Shown: positions 36,801-49,400 of the stretch, piece by piece
How the letters are laid out: each line of letters starts with the position of its first letter
Numbering within the stretch: position 1 is the stretch's first letter
Notes under the pieces: generated by a model
Seen by the model: the letters and a program-made list of their open reading frames with translations, nothing else
Told to the model about the DNA's origin: nothing
Database searches by the model: none
Assembly (NCBI GenBank): GCA_014526335.1
Contig: JACTAT010000013.1
Span: forward strand, 2,081,987 to 2,145,986
DNA: 64,000 nt
Origin: Chrysaora quinquecirrha
Taxonomy: Eukaryota; Cnidaria; Scyphozoa; Semaeostomeae; Pelagiidae
Direction of reading: 5' to 3'
Translations under genes and position numbers: made by a program

Positions 36801-37438
36801 AAGCAAAGCTAGCTTGCAGAAGACAGTGATATTGTTCTGATAAATGTGTGTATCCTAATGCTTCAAGGACTTGCTGCAGATGCCAGCTAAAAACATGATA
36901 TAAAGAATTATGCATAGAGCTATATAAAAGCTGATTATACTTATTCTTCAAGTCATAGTCCCGTGGAGACAACTGTCAAAAAAAACTATAGCCAACTCAG
37001 ATGTCCATCTTTTTGGGGTCGTTAAATGAGAACCCAGGGTAATCGTTCATGGATATTGAGGAACAAGCTAAAACCCTAAAAACCTACGATACAGAATAAA
37101 TAAGCTTGCTTTCTTGCTATTTAAATGCCGGACAACGAGTAGTCAAGCAACCTGGCATGTCTTGACATGTACCTACTTGTAGACCACCCGTCCAAACTGC
37201 GAAAAAAATCAATAAAAGACTTACCATAAAGCATAATCAAGGGGTTCGATGTATGAGTATCTGGGCACAAAAGACTCTCGAGACGATGCGATTTTTTACT
37301 GAATAATTTCAGCAGATGATAGCAAATGTCTTTTGGTTTCGATTGGATTGAAGTACTGTTTTCATCTTCGTCCATTTTTCGTTCAGAAACGTAACAAGGG
37401 TTTGGTGCTTCGGCGTAAGATGAGAAAGAATCTGTACC
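33825..37438 (-). CDS. NUP98: NUP96 alpha-solenoid, last part (exons 28-36), with frame break
   Basis: Exons are 37225-37438, 36731-36886, 35926-36058, 35689-35812, 35501-35589, 35075-35125, 34859-34962, 34369-34441 and 33825-33995. Conserved blocks are KDICYHLLKLFSKKSHRLES, WHLQQVLEALGYTHLSEQY, GLWEWAVFILLHI, RERAVREVLSRHC, TPARWIFEAK, LLKAGHWNSAHQIILRDLA and, near the end, YIAYLPLPPDYKQKELEEL. In exon 28 the frame that encodes HLLKLF runs into NPLIMLYG, while the conserved P-L-D-Y motif and the phase required by exon 29 lie in another frame. One extra base in the GGGG run at 37241-37244 restores both. Exon 33 to 34 uses a GC-AG intron. Confidence 0.9.
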
Positions 37439-40400
37439 CTGAAACAAGAGATAAGATAGAGTGAGCTTCATTTTTAAGAAAGTGATTGTTATTAACCCCA
37501 ATTACTCCTTCATCCTGCTGACGTCTCTCCACTACACTGCCATTCACTGCTGATCTCCCCTTTCTGCTGCCGTTCCCCCTTTTGCCCCCCCTAAAACCCA
37601 CTCTCCAGTAAAAGTACTCACTCACAGTAACAATAAATAAACATCGACTTATCGATATGGAAGTAGCAGGTAAAAAACCAGCAGCGAAGAAAGGGTCAGC
37701 AGCCAAGAAGCCAGCTCAACATCCAGCTTACAAGGAAATGATTGTTGAAGCTCTTCAAACTTTGCACGAACGTAATGGTTCTTCTCGTCAGAAGATCTAT
37801 CAGTATATCGTACAGAATTTCAAGTGTTCCCCGGAAGATGATGGCGTGAAAAGACACATGAAACTTGCACTGAAAAGAATGGTTACGGCCGGTGTCATCG
37901 TACAATCTAAAGGGGTTGGAGCCTCTGGTTCGTTCAAACTGCCAGCAGCTGCCAAAAAGGCTGCAGTAGGGAGCGTAAACTGGATGATACCTTGGGTAAT
38001 CATTAACCAACCTCGGAACGATGGACAGCTGAGTTAACTGAAGGCCTTGAAATGTGGTCAAAAGCATATTGGAACCTTAGACCTACTGATCGTCAGCGAG
38101 AACATCTTCAAGCCGAGCTGGACCCATTCTTAATCGGAACCTTGCACTCTGCGCTCTTTATTGGCAGTTTACGACTCAGATCTTGAATAAAGGCCAACCT
38201 TGCTGAAAACCATGCTAAAACACCGCCACCCTTCTCAACAGAGGTTTAAAGATAAGCGAAAAACATGTTAGAAATAACGACATACCTTTTGATCTTTCCA
38301 TTCACTCAGCTGTTCCCTTAACAAGACTTTCAATTGAATATCACCAGAGGCTTGCGACAGCAACAGAGCTAATCTGAATTCTCTGTTTTGATATGCGATT
38401 TTGCATGCTGAAGCGATCTGACGGCCAGTCAGGAGACTGTATATAGCATCTAGATGACCCGAATCCTGCAGAAAAATGAACAAAGTGTGGAGTTTATGAT
38501 TACAATGGAAGAGGTTCTATCTTGGGGACAAAAGTTCAAACCTGTCTCATGTAACACTGTCATCAATTTACCATTCCAAACACTAGGCCATTCAATTCAA
38601 TAAAAGTGTGTAATTTTGCTGTTGCAGTTCTAGTTGTTGTTGCTCTGCTCTGTTGTGATCTCATGTGATTAGCCCAAGCAGTACATGCAGGTACATGGTG
38701 GACAATCAGGGCAGACACACTTCTGGAAAAAATGGTAACAACCGGTGTTGCATGCTTCCAAAACAATTGCAGCATGGTTGTATAAGGTATACATAGAACC
38801 AAGCTCACTTAAAGCAGTAGTTGCACGTCCAGGGAGTCTAGACATAGGTTGCTGAATAATGTCTGTATGTATGTAAGATGTATGTAATGTCTTTTTAAGG
38901 TCAGCTTTATAAAACCGAAATAACTTGCAAAAGTAATAACACTTCATTAAAAGAGTATTTTCCAGAGTTCGAAAACGAATTCGAAAACAAGACATTCTCT
39001 TTCAATTCCTAAGGCTATAACCCTAACCCTAACCTAGCCCTAGGCCTAAAACCATCCTTTAGTACAATTCTAATAACACATAAAGCATTCGAAACCAACC
39101 TTGAATTTTCCAGCGTCAACCTCTTTCTTGATGTCATGTTCAAGGGTTTCAGTAAGCCATTTGGAGACAGCTGCCCTTCTGAAAATTCTCGTCTGGTACG
39201 GTGTTGACTTTTCTTCACCTGAAAAAGATTAATTCATTCAGAAGCAATCAACAACAAGTTTTTTCTACTGTTGACCCTTGATTTTGCAAACCTCGAAAGA
39301 ATAAAGAACAAAGACCAAATCCTTTTCTAGGCATGAAGTTAAAAGATTGGAGGTAGAAAGTTTCGCAAACAAGATATTTTCAGAAAAGAACGAGGTCTCG
39401 AAGTTTTCTATTTTGGAATCCTCCTATTGGCTTCTTGTTTTGAAAATCTAACAGTTTTAGAAATCAGATGATTTGAAAATACAGAACGAAAACGATTAGC
39501 AAGGCAGATAATAAGCACCAAATGATTTGAGCCATTAGGAATTCTAAGCAGCTGAAGGATGACGAACTATACCAGTCGCAAACGATTAGCAAGGCAGATA
39601 ATAAGCACCAAAATATTTGGGCCTTTAGGAATTCTAAGCACCAGAAAGATGACAAACTACCAGTTAGATACTCACTTCGATATTCAAGTTTACCCCACAA
39701 TGCCTTGACCAAGCCCCATACCAAAGAATGTTGGTAACGAATGTCAGTCTTGGGGAAGCTTCCTACAAGGAGATAAGAAAATAAGGAGATATGTCTGACA
39801 AAGTTACAGTATAATTTGATCTATATGTGCATTCTAAGTGTAATTGACTCTCATAATGAATCAATTCTAAGTGAAATTGTTCCAAGAATTATTACCGCAA
39901 ATGTCTCTCTTTTATTGTTAAGACCACTGTTTGTGCACTTAAAATTTTTCGATATAGAATATAGATACAGTACTTACCCAGTCGATCGCTAAACTTGTTA
40001 GTCAAATCAGCAAACCCATGCAATGAGGCAATACCACCAACAGGTTCGATAAAAGGTGCAGATGAACTTTCAGTATCAATGTTGCAGTGATTAAGAGCGT
40101 TTTTCAGACAATCCTACGAAAGAATCGAAAGGTTTTCAGTACAGAATAAAAGTAAAACTTTATAAAAACTACTGGAAAAATGTATGCTAAATGAGTTACG
40201 TTTACGTGATGACCAGAAGCTATAAAGGAAGTCCAGAAAAACAAACTATTGAGAGGAAACTCATTGTAGGAAGAAATTTACGAGGAGATATATATGAAAC
40301 AAAAGGATTTCCAAGGAATTTGTGTGAAAACAATAGGTTTTTTTAACAACGGTGTAAGAGATTTTCAAGGAGTGAATTGCTCTTCGCATACAATTTCGTG

Positions 40401-43400
40401 ACGTGCCGCACATAGCATGACCGTCCCTTTTATACACACAAGTTCGTTCTAAACTCATGTGGGCTTCTCTGTTTCGCATTAGACAGAATAATACAAGGCT
40501 ATTTTTCAAAAACTTTCGCGAAAAAATTGGTGCCAATTGCCAGGTAACATTTCCTACACGGAGCTGAGGGTACCTTTAATCCTTTAAGATAATGGTAGGG
40601 TAATCTGGAAAGTTTTCAATAACGGTGAGGTATAAATGAAAATAGTAACAATAATAATACGTAAATCAACAAAGACCTTTGATCTCCACGGGGTTAGATA
40701 TCAAACTGAACACGAAAGATTATCTTGAAGGGGATCTAGTTGATTGTTTTCCGCATTTTCAGCATGCATGATTTTGTGACTACGTTTGCCCTTGTAAGGA
40801 GATTAAACTCAAGATCACGAAGTTGTAACAGTATTTGTATTTGTATTTGGATCTAGAATATAACATCTTAGAATAAAGTAGAAGTGCTCATGAAACATTT
40901 GTTGTTGTTGTTGTTTTTGGTATTGCTGTTGTTGAAAATGCGTGCACTTCAATCATAGACTTATTGCAATTCTCAGTGTCCGCTCATTCACTTCAACCAT
41001 AGACTTATTACAAGAGTGAAAGCTTCCGATCATTGAATCTAGACCAGCAACAACAGCACTCCGCTACAACTATGAAGTTTGAGCAGCCTGTTTACAACAA
41101 CAACAACTTAAGATGGTAGTGGCAATAACTAGGGCTCAGGTAACGAGTCTACGCCAGCCATAATGTAGGTTGCTACATTTGTCACAAAAGACATGTGCAC
41201 TCGCGAAAAACTTCCACGTGATTCCGTCAAACTCAAAACCAAGATGAGACTGAATAGTTCAAGCTCCAATATGCGATCCCGACATCAGAGGAGGGACTAT
41301 AGAAGAATGAAGGGCAAGGGCGGGGGCCGGGCTACCAGAGGTAGCCATTGCTGTATAGAGACTTCAATCAGTAGAAGAGGCAGAGTTACAGGGTGTTCTA
41401 AAACTTTTCTGCTTAGGAAAGTTCAAGACAATTTGCACCAATTTTTCTTTCGGCGACAGAACATTAACATTGCAATGATATCGTCCTTTTCATCAATAAA
41501 CCAGATACCTGGGGAAACATTTCATAGAATATGCAATTCCACACCAGATTGATACTAATCTCTCTGTCTCCGAAACTCATTTTCCAGGAGATAAAAACAC
41601 CAATATAGCGCAGATCATATTTGATCATTAAATCAGATTTACGAAAGCATGGAAAATTGCTAGAAAAATGTGACCCTTTGATCGGTTTACGCGGTATGAA
41701 CAATAATGTCAAAGACCATCGCTCAGGGTTGCAGGCCAAAGGTCGTGACGATCGTGACTTGGCTAATGAAGCATTTTAAGTACGCAGAATGGAGACAGTT
41801 TCTCGTTGTGTTTGATCTGCTTAATTAATAAAGAAGAACTTATTGGAGATGGAGCCGACTCCCCCTGAAGATTCAGCGGAACCTTCATTAACGGACACCC
41901 TCAAAAACGGATAAATAAGCTAATTCCCAGGGACATCTTAGTACAAACAGCTTTCATACTGCCGACAACTTTCTGCAACGGACAAAACCATTAGTACCAC
42001 TAGTATTAGTCTCACACAGGCACAAAAACCAGAGGGGGTTACCGTCCTAAAAAGTAAGGGATGCCATCAGGGATCCAAGAAAATCTCTTGGAAATCTTTT
42101 CCTCTCATTGCCTCAAAACATGTCTGAAATTTAGGGAAGGCATTAGAGTACCCTTGTACAGTAACACACTGCACAGAACCCTGTAAATCTCTCATTGCAC
42201 AAAATCCTTTAGTTTTACTACAAATCCATTGAAAGTACCTAAGAATTTTCTGGGTTTCACACAAGCTGTTTTGAAAATCAAGTCGCTAAATTCTATGAGG
42301 GTCGTTCTGGGCTTCTAGGGAACACGAGGACGAGAACGTAGCCAAACTCAAATGGGAACAAGAGAACATCTAGAAACAGGGTTCAGGTAAAACTATCCCT
42401 GACAATCCGCTTGACTATCAATCTGAAAAATGATGCTACAAAACTCCAGGGAACAAGGGTATTTTCTCAAGGGAACAGGGGAACATTTATCCCTCCTAAA
42501 CGACACTCATATATTTTACGACACAGCAATGTCACAAATGATTTAGCTCAAACTGACCTCAAATTTCCTGGACGCCTATCTTATCTGCTTTAAATATTTT
42601 GCGAATCCAGTTAAAAGTGATTGAATACAAAGTAGCTCTACAGATAAACCAATTCATGCCGAAAATAATCTGATAAAGAATCTACCTCACAAGTTATTAA
42701 AAACAAAAAGTAGTGAATTAAATCAGACGTCAAGAGGTAATCCAATCTCAGCGCTTTCAGATCAAAGTGGGTCCAAGTAACAAAAACGATGAAAATAGTC
42801 CTCACACCATAAAAACCAAGATTAAAGATTTGCGTTTTGTTTAAATTTATTAAGAGTTTTCGGCTCGAGAAAGGACTGCGATGAAGAATGATTCCATGAG
42901 GGTCGCCTGACCTTCCAACACAGCTGCTTGTGAAGACAGGGCTAGGCGAGGTTTGGAGCGAACCCGCGCGACAGTATTTCTAAGGCCTTTGCAATTTCTA
43001 AGACTGTTTTAAGAAATTTTCAAGAGGTCGACGCAAGATTTTGGTAAATAAAGCAGTAACTATGCTCTCTTCCAAGCGGGCATGTCATACTCATCGCAAA
43101 CATTCCTAATTCTAATGCAACAATCAATAATCGCAATCGATTATCATGAAATAACCTAATTTCATTAGTCTTCATTGGGACACATTTTCATTTGGGGCAT
43201 TTTGAAAGCAGAAGGCACAGGTCTCTCATGCAATAAATAACACCACATCATGCATGATAGCCACCACAGTAATGCTTCTCCTCCACAGTAGGCAAAAAAC
43301 CACCATCGTACCACAGTAATGCGTATAGATTCGCTAGCGTGCTTTACTCCTCTCACTTAGTGACGACTTGAGTAATCAAATGCATTTTTATACTGCACTG

Positions 43401-46400
43401 CTCCAAGCGAATTATAACGTTTCATTCAAGATGATTGCAGATTTTGTCTCTGCTGTCCGCTTCTGCATCGTTTCTGATATAACGGGCCCAGTTCATATAG
43501 CGCATTATCAGCGCCGCGAATTAAACATTCTGACAGATTTAATCAGCGAATTTAATTCAGAGCACGTTAAAGAATGGTTCAGAGCTTTAACGATATTCAA
43601 TTTGTAACAGTGAAAGAAGCATGTAGACTCACTCACCACCAAATACGAATCCCCTGTGTCCTCTGGGTTAACACTGATATCTTCCATCTTCACAGTAAAG
43701 TTTGAAGACAGATTTGTCCCTGCACTTCGTGTAACCGGATCGAATATATTCGGCACTCTGGTGGAATCGGGTCCTTTCAGTTGGTTCTTAAGTGAATCAC
43801 TAACTGCACCTATTGGCTCACCAACGTGTACAAGACGAAGCTTTGGAGACCAGCCAACTCGAAATCGACGTCCATTAGTAAGACCAGCATCGGCAACGAG
43901 GTTCTCCTTTGATGCAAGGCTTGATTCTTGGAAGGGAACTATGCTGACGTCACGAGTCGCAGTTGTAATGCTAGGCTGGCGAGTTTCTTGAAGATCTCTT
44001 GTCATCGGAGAGAACAGACCAGAAAATGATGAATCGGTGACTTTCTTGCGAAGAAGAGCTGAAAAATAAACATTAGATATGAGGAATAAATTCATGAAAG
44101 CAAATACAAAATATTTATTAAAAGAGTGATAAAGTATACAGTAAAGGAAAAGGGGGAAATGTTGTATATACGTGGTCGGTATTGATTGTTCTAGTATTAG
44201 TTGATTTAGATGTATTCTTGAAATCTCAAACAACTCCGCAAGAATAATAAAGTAAATAGCATTGGACGAGAGAGAAATAACTTTCCTCATATCATATTGG
44301 AAAGAGGCATCTTAAGCACCCTGCAATTTTAGTATAAGTAAACCTCAAAATCGTCGAGGGGCATATTTCACTCCTCAAAAAGGTGCCAATTTGACCGTTT
44401 GCCAATTTGAAAACATTCAAAAACATTCTGTTCTTGTAATAACAAAAACAACGCGGCTGTGTTGCGTTGCTGATGCAAAAAAAAACAAGCTAAATGCTGC
44501 GACATTATTGGCAACAAGCCAAAACACGTTCAACCAAATCAATGTTCTGCGGCTGTGTTTCCTCAGGTCACAGAACATTTTGTTCGAAAATCTATCCCTA
44601 GCAATACCTGCGACTTTTGGTTTTACCGTCGCAGAGGCAATTTTTATCATGTTCTGTCGACATTTAAAGCAAAAAGTCGCATGTGTAGCTGCGACTAAAC
44701 CCTGCCCACAGTGAAATAAAGGACAATGATAACTATGAGTCAATATTTTTACCTTTTTCACCCGCAACCAAAGCTGGTGTATTAATCAAATGCGACTTTG
44801 TAGCAGTTCTTTTCGGACTTGAAACTGGAGATATAACATCAGACAAAATAGAAAACTCAAGCTTCTCTTTTCCGCTTTTTAACTTCTTGGGAGAGTCAAA
44901 TCTTTCTTTGAGGTTATACTCTCTAACAGACCCAGTAATCAGTGATTTGTTTGCGAGAAACGTTTTTTCTCTTGGGCTCATGAAATCATCTTCTTCATCT
45001 TCAAATAAAACGGCTTTCATTCCTTGCAATCTGAATGGATCAACACCAGCTATCTTCGCGTTCTGTATGCTGGTTGAAAAAGGCTCAGCAACGCCTAATG
45101 TTTCTGTCAGTTCGTTATCTGCAACCAAAATAAAAAATTAAAGACATACTTCAAATGAAATACTACTGTGAACACTTCAAACTATTGTTACGACACCCCT
45201 AAATTCGGCAGAACCTTGCGTAGCATCTCGGGGGCATCTTAATAAGTTTGAGGTACGGGGACGTGCCATTATCCAGGGGTACCTTTTTCTGAAAAGTGCG
45301 GAATTATCGGTATTATTTTTAGAAGTAAGTGCGGAATTATGGGTACTATTTCAGGAAACTTACGGAATGATGGGTACTATTCCGGAGAAATTTTGCAGAA
45401 TTATATGGAGGCTGCAGAATTATGTAAGAATGTCCAGGCAGAGCTGATGTTGCACTGTAAAACAATATCTGGTTACAGTATCATCAGATGATTTTGTTGT
45501 GTCTAAAAAATGTTTTTTGCCTTGCAGAATTATGGGCATATTATTTATCATTTTTGCGGAATTATGGGTCATAATTTTTACCAGGTTAGCGGAATTATGG
45601 GTCACGATTTTTCAGATATGGGCGGAATTATGGGTCCAAAATTTGGACTAAAATGGCACGTCCCCGTCTAAAACTAGGCTAAGATACCCCCTTCCCCGAG
45701 GGTAGAGAGGAAAAGCGACATACCATCAGCAAGGAGAGATTGTGTAACTTCATCATTTTCAGACATATCTGCACCATCATCCTCTTCTTGATCTTCTTGC
45801 ATTTCGACTTCCTTCTCTTTCTTCATTTTCTCTGCAATCAACCTTGCTTTTTCTTTTTGGGCTTCAAATTCCTAACACAGAAACTTACAGTTAGACAAGG
45901 TACGAAAATCGTCAACATTTTCCCGAAATACAGCTAATTTACATGCTCCCATTACTAAAGTGGACATCTGCTCAATAGTAACTCCATACTAATGTGCAGT
46001 TATTATTCAAGAGTTTTTCAAGGCATAATACCTTGATATTTTTGTACAAAGCAAGTCGACTCAAGAAATTCTTCTCGGATTCATTTTCAAGCAGATTGAG
46101 ACCTTGATTTTGCCTCATTTTCTTTCTCTTATTGAGAGATTATTAGTATGCATTTACAAGGAACTCTACAGGAAAAGAAGCAGTGGTCAGGAATTAAGAA
46201 ATCTTACAAGCTTCAAGATTCTAGTTAGTAAGCTAATAAGCTATTTAAAGCCCCCTGCTTTATCAAAGTCACAAAACTAAGATAGCATTTGTTATACTTT
46301 TTCAGTAAAGAATAATTTTGGTATCTTATATAACAAACGAGAGCAGGCATCTTAAAGTGCACTTTAGCCATACTGCTGGCAAACCAGAAACTTATCGTTG

Positions 46401-49400
46401 CACGCTAGCGAATCTATATGCAATACTGTGGTTGATACGCATAACTATGGAGGTATTTTTGCGTACTGTGCTGGTACTTTTGCGTACTGTGGTGGATAAG
46501 TTTTACTGCGGTGGGTTATCATGCTTGAATACCACGACAGTACGCGAAAGATACAACCACAGTAGTCGTATAGATTCGCTACCGTGCATTGCCAGCCCTA
46601 CTAAAATCTCGACAACGGCACTCAGAAATAATTAAGTACTCACCATCAAAGCTTCTTTTTTCTGAGCAGCTGTCTTCAGTTTCTTCATTATATCTTCTTT
46701 GGTATCATCAGCAAATAACTGCTCATTTAACCCATATCTTGTGAAATGTTCAACCTAAAGATCAAAACAAAGAATTCAAAGAAGAACACATAAAAAGCTC
46801 TATAATGTTCAATGCTCTACTAAGCTAAAGTTGGCTTACTCGATTCTGAAGATTTCTGAGGATTTCTGGGGATTTAGACTAGGCGAAATATGTCGTGCAA
46901 AGAGGCAAATATCCTAAAGACACGGAGAATGATGTTACAAATATCAAAGGATCAGCTATATAAACATGCTTTAGCTTCAAATTGAGAAATCGGATACACT
47001 GTCACATTTCATGTCGTAGGCTAACTTCTGTAGAATTCAGCTGCAAAAGCAGGGGCTTACTTCAGATCTTTGCTTCAAAAAAGGGGAGCTTTAGGAAAGG
47101 GTGGTACAGTAGCTTGATATAAATATGCGTCGGTTTTTTGTACGAACCTGTAGCGAACTAAGTATTTAGCTACATAACAAACATGCACTTAGATTTGCAT
47201 AGACAGTGAAGAACACCGCTATATTTTGAAACGACTTTTATATAGTGCATGTTGAAAAAAGACGGTGCTGTGAAAGGGCCAAACCTGAAACGATCCTAAT
47301 GCTTGGCTAAACGGCTTATGCCAAACTTATAGTATCCTTAAACTAACTATTCTTAAGAAGTTGCTTCTAAAATAAAGAAAAATTCTTGTTACCTGAAATA
47401 CCCACGTTCCAGTATCAGATTTGTAATCAAGAAACAAAGCACCCATTGCAGAGGTCTTCTCTTCAAGTCTCTCTATAAATCCAGATTTTTTAAGACGATC
47501 AGGGCTCTACGAAAAAAAATATTATAGTCAGGTATGGCCAAGAACCAGAAGCCAAAACTTCTAGTTACAACAAATAATATGTGCCAACAGTTAGTTCTGG
47601 CATTTAGAGATTTTCAGAGAAAAATTCCATACAGAAGCTCGAGGTAAAACAGTGTTGCACAGGAACATCATATCATAACACTGATCAAAGTTGCTGATGC
47701 ACTATTAGATCAACAAAGATACAATTAGGCCCGGACCAAAAAATCAAACATTGTCAAACATTTGAAATTCCTTGTCAAGCAAAATGTTTAACCGTTTGGT
47801 CATGTCGTAAAACAATCCTTGTCAAAAATTTTCTGCTTCCATATATAAAAAAATATGCCTGTCAAGCAATGTTTTTGACCAGGACAAACTTTTGAACATT
47901 GGTTAATAAGCAAGCAAATTCAAAATATTTAACGAACAATGTTTGAAAAAAAATTGTGGGTCAAACATTTTAGAATTGCTTTGTAGGCGATGTCTGACCG
48001 TTTGGCCACGTCAAAAACAATGCTTGACAAGCAGCATTAGTTCAGCAAATTTTTCAAATAGCTTCAAAAACATTTTATGCTTATCTCAGGCAAATATTAT
48101 TTGATGAGCAATGTTCGGTCAAGCATCGTGTTTGAAACGCAAAAATCAAAATGTTTGACAAACAATGTTTGATCGTTTGGCCAGGGCCTTACAGTTTCAA
48201 AAAAAGTGTTTTACTGTATAGTGTTCGAGTTAATGTTCATTGATGTTACAGTGTTTTATACGTCTGTTCAGGTAGAGCTCACAATAATGACATGTTAACT
48301 CTAATTGATAAAACAAGCTAACAACTAGTTGTAGAAGTAACTAATTTCGTTCTTACCTTGATAGGTGTGTGGGAAGTTTTATCATTAGGCCAGACTTTAT
48401 GCAGACTGATTTCAGATCTTTTGTTCAACTCAATACCAACGTCAGGTTTACCTTCGTAATTATCTGGATAAACCTCTGCTTCACGTCTTCTAAAGAATAC
48501 TGAAAAAGACAACAAACATAATCATTCACTTTGTATTATGTTAATTGCATGCAGACATATATCTGATTATGTAATTGATATTTTTAGTACTTTAAAGTTT
48601 GTAGCTTTGGACTTTTAGATAATTCTTTTACGGCCCAAGCTAGCTAGATAAGCTATGGTTTACTTGGGTAGTCTAAAATACCCATTTGATTTATGATATA
48701 ACTTGTATTAGGCTGATGCATTTAATAAAATGAACGAATGAATGAATGAATGAGTGAGTGAATGACTTAATGAATGATCGTTTGGCACGTCACAGAACAC
48801 TCTTTGTCAAGCAGTTTGCCCAACGACCAACAAATATTTCTTGGAAAACTAACCTCAAATGTTTGACCAACAATTGTTTGATCGTTTGGTCATGCTCTTA
48901 ACCTGGTAGCAACATTATATAGGGACATAATTTTGGGACAAATGGTGTCTCGTGAAAATAGAATGAGAATATATTTTGATGAAACGTGCTGATACTCCAG
49001 TACTTCATTGAACAGAAATGCCTTTTCATATTCTCAGTTCAAGTTTAATGGCATTTAATTTTACAAAAGATGAGCTTCTCTTGCGATTCTCACTCGTGTG
49101 CTCGCATAATTAATATCCCCATTCGGCAAGGAAATTTCCCATTACTTGAAATATTTCACAAGCTGTGTACTAGCATACCTATTTCATCTAAGTTCAAATC
49201 TTTTACATTTGTAACCCCAAGAAACTTCACTTCACCATAGTCTTCTCTGCCAACAACGAAATTTTCAACATTGCAATCCCCATCGTCATCAACTTTCTCA
49301 TTCAGTTCTTCAATAGATGGTATCGTGTAGTAATCTTCCCTGTGGACAGAGAAACAATAGTAAAAATTTTTAACAACAGACAGCAAATAAAAAAGAAATC

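Noticed and set aside
37696..38067. Minus-strand 123-codon frame opposite the H1-like sequence as the missing NUP96 exon
   Set aside because: Its translation shows none of the NUP96 motifs expected there and mirrors the H1 coding frame.
40910..41110. CAA/GTT runs considered as a CRISPR-like or satellite array
   Set aside because: Irregular trinucleotide repeats inside a MITE-like family related to 4326-4652. There is no repeat-spacer structure.
43508..44290. A continuous 260-codon minus-strand frame as a separate gene
   Set aside because: Only 43637-44058 is coding (NUP96 exon 23). The N-terminal part is intron translation upstream of a clear acceptor.
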